From Streptomyces sp. NBC_01296 (lineage in GTDB: Bacteria; Actinomycetota; Actinomycetes; Streptomycetales; Streptomycetaceae): DNA of 64,000 nt. The stretch lies in assembly GCF_035984415.1 (NCBI RefSeq), contig NZ_CP130721.1:310001-374000 (forward strand), in the 5' to 3' direction. Position numbers and translations under genes: made by a program. Under the pieces are notes generated by a model. It searched no databases. It worked only from the letters and a program-made list of their open reading frames with translations, and was not told the DNA's origin. Within the stretch, counting starts at the first letter, position 1; every line of letters starts with the position of its first letter. Below, in pieces: positions 17,481 to 26,900 of this stretch.

Positions 17481-18572
17481 ATGCAGACCATCGCACCGGC
17501 CGCCAACGCACCGACCGCGACGTCACAGCCGGGACAGGGGGTCCCGCGCATCGAACTCTTGCCCGACGAGCGCCACAGTGTGGCCGCACTCGCCCACGAG
17601 TACGCACGGGCCTCGGCCTCGCTGGACGCCCGGCGATCCCTCCAGCTCGCCGCCCTGATGGCCCACGAGCTGCCGCGTTCGCTGCGGCGGCTGATGACCG
17701 AGTTCCGCCTGGCCGGGGGCCCGCACGCGGGCTTCCTGATCAGCGGGCTGCTCATAGACGAGAACGCGCTGGGCCCCACCCCGAAGAGCTACCAGGAGCG
17801 CCCCGACCGCCCCGAACTGCGGCACGCGGACGCGGTGCTGAGCCTGGTCGGCTCCCTGCTCGGGGAGCCCTTCTCGTTCAGCAGCCAGCAGCGCGGCCGA
17901 CTGCTCCTCGACCTGTACCCGGTGCCCGGGCACGAGCTGAGCCAGCTCGGCTCGGGATCGACCGCCATGCTCGACTGGCACACCGAGGACGCCTTCCACC
18001 CGCACCGCGCGGACTGGATGATCCTGATGGGCCTGCGCAACCACGACGCGGTGCCCACGACCTTCGCGGCCATGGCGGACATCGAGCTCAGCGATGAGCA
18101 CCGCGCCCTCCTCTTCGAGAAGCGCTTCGCGATCCTTCCGGACGAGTCGCACTCCAAGACCTTCAACGTGGCCACCGGCGCCGCCGACGCGGCGGAGGCC
18201 GCCGGAGCCGAGCCGTTCCGACGCATCGACACCATGGCGAACCGGCCCGAGCCGATCGCCCTGCTGGAGGGCGACCCCGCGGCCCCGTGGCTGCGCGTGG
18301 ACCCGCCGTTCATGCACACCAACCCGCTCGACCCGCAGGCCGCGGAGGCGCAGGACGCACTGCTCGCCGCGATCGAGGCGAAGCTGACCGACGTGGTGAT
18401 CGGCCGCGGCGACCTGTTCGTCATCGACAACAAGCGTGCGGTGCACGGCCGCCGGCCGTTCACCCCCCGCTACGACGGCACCGACCGCTGGCTCAAGCGC
18501 ATCAACCTCACGGCCGATCTGCGGCGCAGCGCCGGGTCCCGGCTCGGCGACCACGGCCGGGCCGTGGTCTGA
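17481..18572 (+). CDS. Clavaminate-synthase-like Fe(II)/2-oxoglutarate amino-acid hydroxylase
   Basis: A 363-residue oxygenase of the VioC/AsnO group, which hydroxylates free amino acids (often the beta-carbon of Arg, Asn or similar) for peptide antibiotics. The iron site is complete: H167-T-E169 in DWHTEDAFH, and distal His322 in RAVHGRRPF with the 2-oxoglutarate-binding Arg following. Glu in the HxE position means ordinary hydroxylase chemistry, unlike the SyrB2-like enzyme of the second locus. GGAAGGGAG precedes the ATG. It is transcribed away from the peptide and NRPS genes and is followed by the exporter after 67 bases, so it probably supplies a hydroxy-amino acid to the NRPS, or acts on a peptide. 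Substrate not deducible from sequence. Confidence 0.9.
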   Translation: MQTIAPAANAPTATSQPGQGVPRIELLPDERHSVAALAHEYARASASLDARRSLQLAALMAHELPRSLRRLMTEFRLAGGPHAGFLISGLLIDENALGPTPKSYQERPDRPELRHADAVLSLVGSLLGEPFSFSSQQRGRLLLDLYPVPGHELSQLGSGSTAMLDWHTEDAFHPHRADWMILMGLRNHDAVPTTFAAMADIELSDEHRALLFEKRFAILPDESHSKTFNVATGAADAAEAAGAEPFRRIDTMANRPEPIALLEGDPAAPWLRVDPPFMHTNPLDPQAAEAQDALLAAIEAKLTDVVIGRGDLFVIDNKRAVHGRRPFTPRYDGTDRWLKRINLTADLRRSAGSRLGDHGRAVV

Positions 18573-18639
18573 CCCACTGCCGCAGGCGCTTCACGCCGCG
18601 CGCGGACCGACCGTTTTCCCCTTGAAAGGATTCAAGGCC

Positions 18640-19914
18640 TTGGCCGCAGAACCCAATCTGATCCGACGCCACCGGCTGTTCCGCCGGTTCTGGCTGGCGC
18701 GCGCGGTCTCGCTCGTCGGCGACGGCGCAGCCATGGTGGCGCTCGTCCTGCTGGTCAGCCGCGGTGACCACGCCGGAACCGGTGTGTCGCTGATCCTCCT
18801 GGCCGAGTCCGTGCCGCGGTTCTTCGGACCGCTCGCCGGGGCGCTCGCGGACCGGATGGGCGTGCGGCGCCTGCTGATCGCCGCCGAGCTGGTCCAGGCC
18901 TTGGTTTTCGGGGTCGTCGTACTGGCACGGCCCGGGCTCGCCGTCCTGGTGCCGCTGGTCGCGGTGGCCGCCGCGGCGTCCACCGTCTTCTCCGCTGCGG
19001 GACGCACGGTGGTGCCGCGCCTGGTCGACGAGAAGGACCTGATGCCCGCCAACGCGTGGATGGGCACCGCCTTCAACCTCCAGGCCGCGCTCGGCCCGGT
19101 CCTCGGCGGCGTGTTCTCCGCATGGGGCGGCGAGTACGGCGCGCTGGCCGTCAACGCGGGCAGCTTCGTGCTCTCCGCCCTGCTGCTGACCCGCATCCCG
19201 GCGCTGGAGCCGCTGCGCACCGGCCAGCGGCGGACCCTGCTGGGCGACACCGTCGAGGGGCTGAAGTTCGTACGGCACCACCGGGTGTCCCGGGCCATCG
19301 TGCTGCTGCTCCTGCTCGGCCTGTTCTTCGGCTCGCTCGACAACCTGGCGCTGGTCTTCCTCGCCGAGCACACCCTGGATGCGGGCGAGGCCGGATTCGG
19401 CATCCTGTCCGCGTCGTTCGGCGTGGCCATGGTCGCCGCCTCGCTGTGGCTGGTCCGCACCGCCGAGAGCCGCTCGCCGGTGTGGGTGCTGCTGGCGGGC
19501 TGGTTCTTCACCGGCCTGGGCCTGCTGCTGACGGCCGCCGCGCCGGTGCTGCTCGCCGCGATCGCCATGCAGTTGATCGCGGGCCTGGGCAACGGCGTGG
19601 CCAACGTCGGCGAGGAGACGCTGCTGCAGAAGGCCGTGCCCGCCGAGGTGCTGGGCCGGGTGGGCGGCACGCTGTCCTCCGCCGCCTTCTTCGGCAGCAC
19701 GGCCGGTTACCTGGCCGGCAGCCTGCTCAGCCCCGACAGCCACGCCCGGCTTGTCTTCGTGATCGCCGGCGGCGGCATCTTCCTGGCGCTCGCACTGTGC
19801 GGCCCCGCGCTCCTCTCCGCCCGCGCAACGCTCACGGCGGCCCCGGCCGACGCAACGGAGAAGGCCGCCGAACCCGTTGCGCAGCCCGTCGGGCAGCCCG
19901 GAGCCGTGGCATGA
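18640..19914 (+). CDS. MFS exporter (EntS/MFS_3-like)
   Basis: A 424-residue membrane protein with about twelve hydrophobic segments and the MFS loop motif GALADRMGVRR between segments 2 and 3. The TTG start is chosen because GAAAGGA ends nine bases upstream; the longer open frame before it has no membrane-protein character. It resembles exporters found beside siderophore and peptide synthetase genes, and with the upstream hydroxylase it forms the rightward arm of locus 1, so it most likely exports the product or confers self-resistance. A strong two-way terminator follows. Confidence 0.9.
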   Translation: MAAEPNLIRRHRLFRRFWLARAVSLVGDGAAMVALVLLVSRGDHAGTGVSLILLAESVPRFFGPLAGALADRMGVRRLLIAAELVQALVFGVVVLARPGLAVLVPLVAVAAAASTVFSAAGRTVVPRLVDEKDLMPANAWMGTAFNLQAALGPVLGGVFSAWGGEYGALAVNAGSFVLSALLLTRIPALEPLRTGQRRTLLGDTVEGLKFVRHHRVSRAIVLLLLLGLFFGSLDNLALVFLAEHTLDAGEAGFGILSASFGVAMVAASLWLVRTAESRSPVWVLLAGWFFTGLGLLLTAAAPVLLAAIAMQLIAGLGNGVANVGEETLLQKAVPAEVLGRVGGTLSSAAFFGSTAGYLAGSLLSPDSHARLVFVIAGGGIFLALALCGPALLSARATLTAAPADATEKAAEPVAQPVGQPGAVA

Positions 19915-19962
19915 CACCACAGCGCTGAACCTGCGGCGCTCCTTCAGGCACTGCAGGTTGGT

Positions 19963-20002
19963 GCGGCCGGCCCGACGGATGACCATCCGTCGGGCCGGCC
20001 GC
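19963..20002. terminator. Bidirectional terminator
   Basis: Perfect 19-bp inverted repeat (19963-19981 and 19984-20002) with a 2-base centre, lying between the convergent MFS exporter and NlpC/P60 genes. GC-rich and without a T run, as is usual in Streptomyces. Confidence 0.85.
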
Positions 20003-20015
20003 GCATCACGGTCGT

Positions 20016-20927
20016 TCAGCAGTCGCGGATGACGGCGCCGTTGTTGTCCTTGGCTACGTCGTTGCCCCACCGGGACAGGTAGTACGCGGACACCCACTGC
20101 CCGGCCGGACCGACGTCCGGGTCGGTCTTCAGCCACCAGTGGTTGAAGCTGCTCCCGCTGCGCACCTCGCGCCCCCAGGCCTTGCAGAACACGTAGTTCG
20201 TCCCCTTGTAGAGCGTGCCCGTGCTCGACGTGCCGGTCGGCGAACCGTAGACCGAGGCGTTCGCGAAGGTGTCCACCCAGTACCGGCCGCCGCCGGGCGC
20301 GGGGGATCCCCCTCCCGGGCCGTAGAGGCGGATGGCCCCGTAGTAGTCACCGTGCGAGGAGAGCGCGGAGACCTGGACGCGGCCGCCGGAGTACGGCGCC
20401 TCGGCAATCTGGCCCTGGCCCAGGTAGATCGCCACGTGATGGATGGTCGAGGGCGTGTTCCCGAAGAAGACCAGATCGCCGGGGAGCAGGGGTGCGGTGC
20501 CGTCGCTGCGGTAGAACCTGGCGACCGCCCTGGAGGAGGTCCACTGGGTTCTGGTCACTCCGTTGATGACGTCGCTGCCCACCGCGAGGTAGTAGGCGTG
20601 GCGGACCATTCCGGAGCAGTCCAGCCCGCGGACGTGGCAGTCGTTCGGGGCGCCGTTGGACGGGTCGCAGATCCCGTACGTGGGGCCCGGCTGCCCACCG
20701 TGGCCGCCGCCCCAGGAGTACGGGGTCCCGATCAGGCCGCAGGCGGCGTTCACCGCCGAGTTGGCCTGCGGGGCGGCCCCGGCGGACAGGACGGCGCAGG
20801 CCGGGGCCGCGCGGGCCTGCGGGGCGCCGGAGGAGAAGACGACGACGGAGGCCAGCATGGCGAGGAGCGCGGCGAAGCGCAGGGCGGGGAGGGATCGCCG
20901 CGGTGGGAGGCTGACGCGCGTAGGCAT
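20016..20927 (-). CDS. Secreted NlpC/P60 peptidoglycan endopeptidase
   Basis: A 303-residue exported protein. A Sec signal (PRRSLPALRFAALLAMLASV…ARA) ends near residue 41. The NlpC/P60 domain carries the catalytic Cys in LDCSGM near residue 104 and the catalytic His in HHVAIYLG, preceded by the usual GDLVFFG. A Gly/Pro hinge near residue 205 leads to a C-terminal domain of about 90 residues (YWVDTFANASVYGSPTG…) that may bind the wall or a ligand. It should cut stem-peptide bonds outside the cell. Monocistronic; it faces the terminator shared with the exporter. Confidence 0.92.
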   Translation of the reverse strand: MPTRVSLPPRRSLPALRFAALLAMLASVVVFSSGAPQARAAPACAVLSAGAAPQANSAVNAACGLIGTPYSWGGGHGGQPGPTYGICDPSNGAPNDCHVRGLDCSGMVRHAYYLAVGSDVINGVTRTQWTSSRAVARFYRSDGTAPLLPGDLVFFGNTPSTIHHVAIYLGQGQIAEAPYSGGRVQVSALSSHGDYYGAIRLYGPGGGSPAPGGGRYWVDTFANASVYGSPTGTSSTGTLYKGTNYVFCKAWGREVRSGSSFNHWWLKTDPDVGPAGQWVSAYYLSRWGNDVAKDNNGAVIRDC

Positions 20928-21165
20928 GGCGGTGTCCTGGGCTCGTGTGCCACAAGTAGCTTGATATCAGGGGCAGTTGGCGGCGGCCATTCAAGCAGTG
21001 CGATGCCGGTGCAGATAGCCCGCGAGCGAAAATTGCTGCAAGCGGTTTCCCCGCCGCGGCACGAGCCCCACGGGGCCCGGACCGCAGGCGGCAGGACGCG
21101 GGGGCAGTACCGTCTCGGCGCCCACCGCCGACGGCAATGCTCGTGAGCAGTACCGAAGCACCCCG

Positions 21166-21630
21166 TCAGTCCGAAGACACCAGCCCTGTGGGTGGTTCGC
21201 AGTCGCCCAGGACCGACCCCGACCCGTCGGGGGTGTAGGCGGCCCACAACATGAACAGCTCCAGCAGAATGGCCAGCACGTTGATCCACACACAGATGAA
21301 GGCCACGAGCCCCGGCCACGTCTCCCAGAGCCGGATGCCGTAGCGCCGGCGGACTCGCCTGGCGAGCAGTACACATACGACCACGGCCGATATGCCGAGG
21401 ATCGGCCCCGACCACGCGGCGACGTGTTCCATCTTCGGAAAGGGCATGTGCCGGCATGCTGCCTGCTGCCGATCGACCCAATCCTCGTGGATCACCTGGA
21501 CGTAGTAGGAACTGAGCACGCCGAATGCGGCCGTGATCGGGACGAGCAGTGACGCGATTACCGTGCCGGGCCTTACCGGGCGCTCCTGCATGGTGTCGTG
21601 AGACGCGGCGGAGGAGGGGGAGTTTTCCAT
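21166..21630 (-). CDS. Hypothetical membrane protein
   Basis: A 154-residue protein with about three hydrophobic segments (VIASLLVPITAAFGVLSSYYV, ISAVVVCVLLARRV and FICVWINVLAILLELFML) and a charged loop containing RRVRRRYG. ATG at 21630 is used; a TTG three codons earlier is possible, and neither has a clear ribosome site. No recognised family. Confidence 0.5.
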   Translation of the reverse strand: MENSPSSAASHDTMQERPVRPGTVIASLLVPITAAFGVLSSYYVQVIHEDWVDRQQAACRHMPFPKMEHVAAWSGPILGISAVVVCVLLARRVRRRYGIRLWETWPGLVAFICVWINVLAILLELFMLWAAYTPDGSGSVLGDCEPPTGLVSSD

Positions 21631-21884
21631 CAGTACCAATTCGGATGCGGTCGGACGGTGCGGATGGGCTGCTCGCCGTGGTTCGTGGTGGCGACGTGTT
21701 CGCGGCTCTCCGGACTGACGTTCTGGAGCGAGCTGGTGTGCCGGCTCGATTTGATGTCGCTGTCCGGGGCCACCGAGGTGACCACGGAGGCCTGGTAGAC
21801 CTCAGCCTGGAAGGCCGGCAGCAACGCATCACATCACATCTGCCGCTTTGCTTACTGCTCGATGGACAGGGAAGGGAGTCGGCC

Positions 21885-22349
21885 ATGGCGACATGGGGAC
21901 TGATCCTGGAGACAACGGTCGGCTTGGGTGAGCACAAACACACCGAGGCCTACGTGATGGCGCACGTGGAGGGTGGGCGTGAGACGGCTCTGGCAGAGCT
22001 GGAGCGGCGGGCGCGTGCCTACACGCCGGAGCACCCCAGGAGCCCCAAGCGCCGCCGCCTCTTTCGCGACGGTGATGGATTTCTGCTGGTTGTCGACGGC
22101 GCGTGGCAGTCCCACGCCACCCGCTTCTCCGCTGCCGAACTCTTGGACGACACCGACCGCCCTGCACCAGCGCAACGGGTCAGCGATGAGCCGGTCGCGG
22201 CTGAGGCGCGGTCGGCCACGACACCGACACCGACGCCGATACCGACGCCGGAGTCCCCGCCGCCGCCGTCAGCGGCGGCGGCGGTGGAGCGCGACGAGGA
22301 TGGCGTGCCGGTGAAACCGGCGTGGCTGGGACGTACCGACCTGCCGTGA
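21885..22349 (+). CDS. Hypothetical soluble protein with proline-rich tail
   Basis: A 154-residue protein. GAAGGGAG six bases before the ATG fixes the start. The first 90 residues look like a small alpha/beta domain (WGLILETTVGLGEHKHTEAY… GDGFLLVVDGAWQ); then a threonine/proline linker (TPTPTPIPTPESPPPP) leads to a short conserved-looking end, VPVKPAWLGRTDLP. I do not recognise a function. It is convergent with the lipase gene and is not obviously part of the neighbouring island. Confidence 0.7.
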   Translation: MATWGLILETTVGLGEHKHTEAYVMAHVEGGRETALAELERRARAYTPEHPRSPKRRRLFRDGDGFLLVVDGAWQSHATRFSAAELLDDTDRPAPAQRVSDEPVAAEARSATTPTPTPIPTPESPPPPSAAAAVERDEDGVPVKPAWLGRTDLP

Positions 22350-22448
22350 GAGGAGTCGGCGCGCGGCCTGCTCCACAGCGCCCGTCACTGTGGCTGCCGC
22401 CCCGGAACACGGACTCCACCAGACCGGGCCTCAGGGTCTGCCGGCATG

Positions 22449-22463
22449 CAAGTCGACGACTTG
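22449..22463. terminator. Small inverted repeat at the lipase 3' end
   Basis: CAAGTC-gac-GACTTG, a perfect 6-bp repeat immediately after the lipase stop codon on the minus strand, in the gap between convergent genes. Too short to be sure. Confidence 0.3.
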
Positions 22464-23942
22464 TCAGTCCTCCGCCTCCGCCAGGGGCTCGTCCGGGTCG
22501 GCGGCCATGGCCAGCTGGGTGATGTCGCAGCCGTCCGGGGTGCGGACGTCGATGCGGTACAGGCCCGGGGCCGGGGCGGTTGCCGTCGCGGTGGCCACGC
22601 CGTCCTCCCAGGTCAGGACAAGTGGTGTCGGGCGGGTGGGGTTCTCGAGGTCCGTGAGGTGGCAGGTCAGGCCCGAAAGGGTGTCGACGTCGCTGAGGTG
22701 GAGCTTCCAGGGCCGGCCCGCCTCGACCAGGTCGGGGGCGCTCAGGCCGCAGCCGGCCTCGCCCTGGGGCGGGCCCGGGTTGATGTCGTCGCGGACGATC
22801 TCGGTGACGGCCTCGAGGGCGGTCTGCGCCTTGGCGACGTCGCCGTGCTGGAGCGGCAGGTGGGTGACGATGTCGGTGAGGATCGCCGATTCCTTGTAGA
22901 CGGTGCCGTCGCCGTACACCTGGAAGTACCGGACGCGGTCGTGCCGGTCGAGGATGAAGGTGCCGTCGGAGTTCTGCCGGGCGCCGTCGAGATGTGCCTC
23001 GACCGTGCCGTTGGTGATCGTCAGGTTCTGCCAGGTGGGCTGGTTGACGCCGACGACGGACCGGTGGCCGGGCAGGGTGATGTCCTTCTGGCCGTGGTGG
23101 AAGCGGGCCGCGTTGCGCGTCAGTTCCGCGTCGCCGCCGAGGGCCGCGACGTCGCTCGGCGTGAGGTGGCGTACGCCGTCCCCCGCGCGCAGGCTCCGGT
23201 ACTGCGGCAGCAGGTCGTGCAGGCCCGGCATCGTGGCGCAGATGGCCCGGAGTTTGCGGTGCGGCAGCCGTACGGGCGTCCCCCGGCCGGTGGCGAGGAT
23301 GACGGCCGCCTTGACCGAGCCCTGGAAGGGCGTGCCGAGGGTGATGACGCCCCGGGTGTCGGCCTGGAGGTCGCCGTCGTAGCCGGGGTCGAGGGCCGCG
23401 CGGGTCACGAGCCCGCCCATGGAGTGGGCGACGAAGACGAGCCGTCCCTCCCGCTGGTCGGCGCGGTGCCGGCGGGCCTGGGTGTGGGCGGGGTGGCGGC
23501 GCCAGTCGGTCAGGTGCAGGCGCGCGGCGTCGGCCAGGAGACGGCCGTTGGTGGCGACGGGCAGGCGCCAGTCGTAGGCGAACTCCAGGATCGCGGCGGC
23601 GTCGGCGACGCTGGTGCGGATCGTGTCGACCAGGTCGGTGTACGGCTCGCTGCCGGCGAGGTACGGGGTCCAGGCCGAGTGCTTCAGCAGGCCGGTCGCC
23701 TTGATGCGGCCGGTCTTGCCCGCCAGCTCGTCCTCGGTCATGGCCAGGGACTTCAGGCCGGAGGGCGTGGTCCAGGCCTTCAGCAGCCAAGAGACGCCGC
23801 CGAGGCCCCAGACGTCCTTGCCTGTGGTCGTGTCGCGCAGGGCGCTGCCCATGATCCCCGGTACGACGACCACTGCGTCCTGGGTGACGTGGTCGGGTAA
23901 CTCGGCGGTGCGGTCCCGGCGCTGGTGCGTGTGCTCGTTCAT
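22464..23942 (-). CDS. LCAT-type alpha/beta-hydrolase lipase, defence-island member
   Basis: A 492-residue protein of the lecithin:cholesterol-acyltransferase/lipase group. VVVVPGIMGSAL near residues 24-35 forms the oxyanion region, AHSMGG near residue 174 holds the nucleophile Ser, and LGTPFQGS follows. There is no signal peptide, so it would act on membrane lipids or acyl esters from inside the cell. Codon 15 is TTA, the rare leucine codon read by bldA tRNA. The gene starts 20 bases from the start of the caspase-STAND gene, head-to-head, with no ribosome site, so both transcripts may be leaderless or have promoters inside the neighbour. The pairing suggests that the lipase is an effector or partner of the STAND protein. 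Confidence 0.88.
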   Translation of the reverse strand: MNEHTHQRRDRTAELPDHVTQDAVVVVPGIMGSALRDTTTGKDVWGLGGVSWLLKAWTTPSGLKSLAMTEDELAGKTGRIKATGLLKHSAWTPYLAGSEPYTDLVDTIRTSVADAAAILEFAYDWRLPVATNGRLLADAARLHLTDWRRHPAHTQARRHRADQREGRLVFVAHSMGGLVTRAALDPGYDGDLQADTRGVITLGTPFQGSVKAAVILATGRGTPVRLPHRKLRAICATMPGLHDLLPQYRSLRAGDGVRHLTPSDVAALGGDAELTRNAARFHHGQKDITLPGHRSVVGVNQPTWQNLTITNGTVEAHLDGARQNSDGTFILDRHDRVRYFQVYGDGTVYKESAILTDIVTHLPLQHGDVAKAQTALEAVTEIVRDDINPGPPQGEAGCGLSAPDLVEAGRPWKLHLSDVDTLSGLTCHLTDLENPTRPTPLVLTWEDGVATATATAPAPGLYRIDVRTPDGCDITQLAMAADPDEPLAEAED

Positions 23943-23962
23943 GGCAGTGAAGAATAGGGACC

Positions 23963-26900
23963 GTGGACGGGGAGCGGGGCGAGATCGGCTTAGCCGAGGC
24001 CGTGGAGGGAACCGAGCTGCCGCAGACGGCGGCAGCGCCGCCCGCCGGCACCCTGTACGTCCTGCCCATGGAGGACGGGAGCGAGGCCCTGCGGCAGGCC
24101 CTCGGCGCCCAGCTCGACGCGGTGTCCCTCTGGTGGGAGCGGCCGCCGCCCGCCGGGCCCGGCTTCGTGAAGGTGGCTCCCGGCGAGCCGGTGACCAGCC
24201 GTCATGACGTGGAGCGCTTCCTGGAGACGTCGAGGATCCGGGAGGCGGAGCCGGACGTCCCCGTGGTGCTGTACGTGTCGGGCCACGGCCTCACCTCGGG
24301 CGCGGCCAAGCACTTCGCGGTCCTGCGGGACACCGACACCCATCGGCTCCTGGCGACGGGGCTGCGTACGACGGAGATCGCGATCGCCGCACTCGACTCG
24401 CACGCCCGCGACGTCCTGGTGATCGTGAACATGTGCGAGTCCGCCGACATGGCAGGGGAGCTGCTGGAGCTCTCACGGAGCCTGGACACCGCGCGCACCA
24501 CGCGCGCCACGCTGAACGTCCTGACCACCGCGGCGCCCAAGATGCAGGTGATGGGCGGGGAGTTCGCGCTCGTCCTGCGCCGGGCCCACGAGTGGCTGCG
24601 CACGGCCGGCGGGATCACCCGCCCGTACCTGACGATGGACGAGTTCAGCCGGGCCCTGTACCAGGCGGCGCAGGCGGTCGGCGCGGAGCTCGGCCGGAGC
24701 CTGTCCCTCGACTGCCGCCCGCTGATGGGCGGCAAGCTGCACGTGGCGACCGCCGCGCTGCCGAACCCGGGCCACCGGCCGGAGCAGGCCGCGGTGGAGG
24801 AGAGCCGGCAAGAGGTGGCGGCGACCCTGGAGGACCTGGGCTACTGGCTGGAGAAGGCCAGCGGCCGCACCGGCGCCGACGACACCGGCTGGTACTTCTC
24901 GGGCCGCAAGCGCCTGAACGTCGCGGTGGTCTCCTTCCTGGGCGGCGGGCCGGGCGTCCTCGTCGTCACGGGCATCACCGCGAGCGGGAAATCGGCGATC
25001 CTGGGCCGCGCGGTGACCTTGAGCGACGCGACGTTCAGGACGTCGACCCTGTTCGCGGCCGCCGTCGGCCACTGCCCGCAGGACACCGTCCCTGCCGAGG
25101 GCTCCGTGACCATCGCGGTCACCGCGCACAACCGGGAGCCACTGGGGCTGTTGGCGGTCATCGCGAAGAAGCTCGGGGCCGCGGCGGACCCCTCGGGCAG
25201 GGACCCGCTGAGCCGCTGGCAGTCGGGACTGCGGAAGTTCCTCGCCTCGCCCGGCCCCATGGTGACGGTCGTCGTCGACGCCCTGGACGAGGCGACCGAC
25301 CCGGCGGCGGTGGTGCACCAGGTCCTGGTACCGCTGGCCGGACACCTGTCCGGCGCCGCGCCGTCGCCGCCCGTACGGCGCGGGGTACGGCTGGTCGTCG
25401 CCGTCCGCAGCAGCGACGGCGCCGACCGCCTCGTCCCGGACGGCGGGGGCCGGGAACTGCTGGGCCGGCTGCGGGACGCGTTCCCCGGGGCGGCCGTGCT
25501 GCGCACCGACGACGAGGACATGGGCAAGGACGTCGAGGGGTACATACGGGCCCTCTTGGACGGGGAGCCCAACTGGGCGGGACACGACCTGACCGGGGTC
25601 TCGCGGACGGTGGCCGAGGCGGTGGGGCGGTCCTTCCTCGACGCCCGCGTGGCGGCGCACCAACTGCGCACCGAGGGGCCGCTGCTGTCGGCCGACCCCG
25701 ACTGGCTCGCGCGGCTGGGCGAGGGCACGACGGGACTGCTGAAGGACGATCTGGCGAGGTCGGCGGAGGACGGCCTGGGGGCGGACGAGGCGCTGGCGCT
25801 GCTGCGCGCGACGGCGTTCGCGCAGGGGCGCGGCATCGCCTGGGGTGAGGTGTGGCCCGCTGTTGCGTCCGCCGTCCGCGGGGAGGCACTCCCGGATGCC
25901 GATGCCGAGATCCGGGTGCTGCTGGAAGGCCGCCTGGCTGGGTATCTCACCCGTGACGTGGAAGAGGACCAGCGGGTGTACCGGCCGGCGCACGAACGGC
26001 TGGCCGCTGTCCTGCGCGCCTGGCCTGCGGGCGGCGCGGCATCTCGTGGGGGGATGGGAATGACGGATGGTCAGGATGAGCCTGCCGATGAGCCTGATGA
26101 GGCCGGCGGTGTCGGCGGGGCTGATGAGGTGACGGGGACCGGCGCGACGGGGCACGCGTACGAGGACGAGTACGACGAGGACGAGTACGACGAGGACAAA
26201 TACAGGGACGACGATGCCGCCGTGCACGCCTCCATCGCGCGGGCGCTCGCCGATCTGGCCGCGCCGCACACCGGCGGCCGCGCCGCCGGCACCGCCCCGC
26301 ACCCGTACGTACGGCGGTACCTCGCGCGCCACGCCCGCCTGGGCGGGGTCCTGGACGACGCGCACGTGCCGGCCGACGTGCTGCCCTGGCTGACCGGCAG
26401 CCCGATCCGCGGGCTGCTGGGCCCGGGCCGGGGGCAGGAAGGCCGGCTCTGGCTGGAGGCGTGGGCCGCGGTCGAGCCGTACCTGCACCGGGCGGACCGG
26501 GAGGACCACCCCTCGCGCCTGGCCAGCCTGCACCTGGCGTACACGGCGCTGCGCCATCCCGGCCTGCCGCGCCCGCGCACCCCCGAAGAGGCGGCGGGTC
26601 CGCTGGCGGTGCTGTGGTCCCGGTGGACGCCGCCCGTGAACGTCCTGGCCACCTTCGACGCCACCGTGCGCTCCCTGACGGCGCTGCCGGCACCCGACGG
26701 CCGCCCCGCCCTCGCGGCGGGCGACGACGACGGCGGCATCGAACTGATCGACGCGGTCGAGGGAACGGCGGTCCGCGGACGGATCGGCGCCCACGTGGGA
26801 TCCGTACGGCACCTGCTCCTCGCGCCGCGCCCCGCGCAGTCGCCGCTGCTCGTGTCCGGCAGTACGGACGGCACCGTCCGCCTCTGGGACCCGGCGACCG

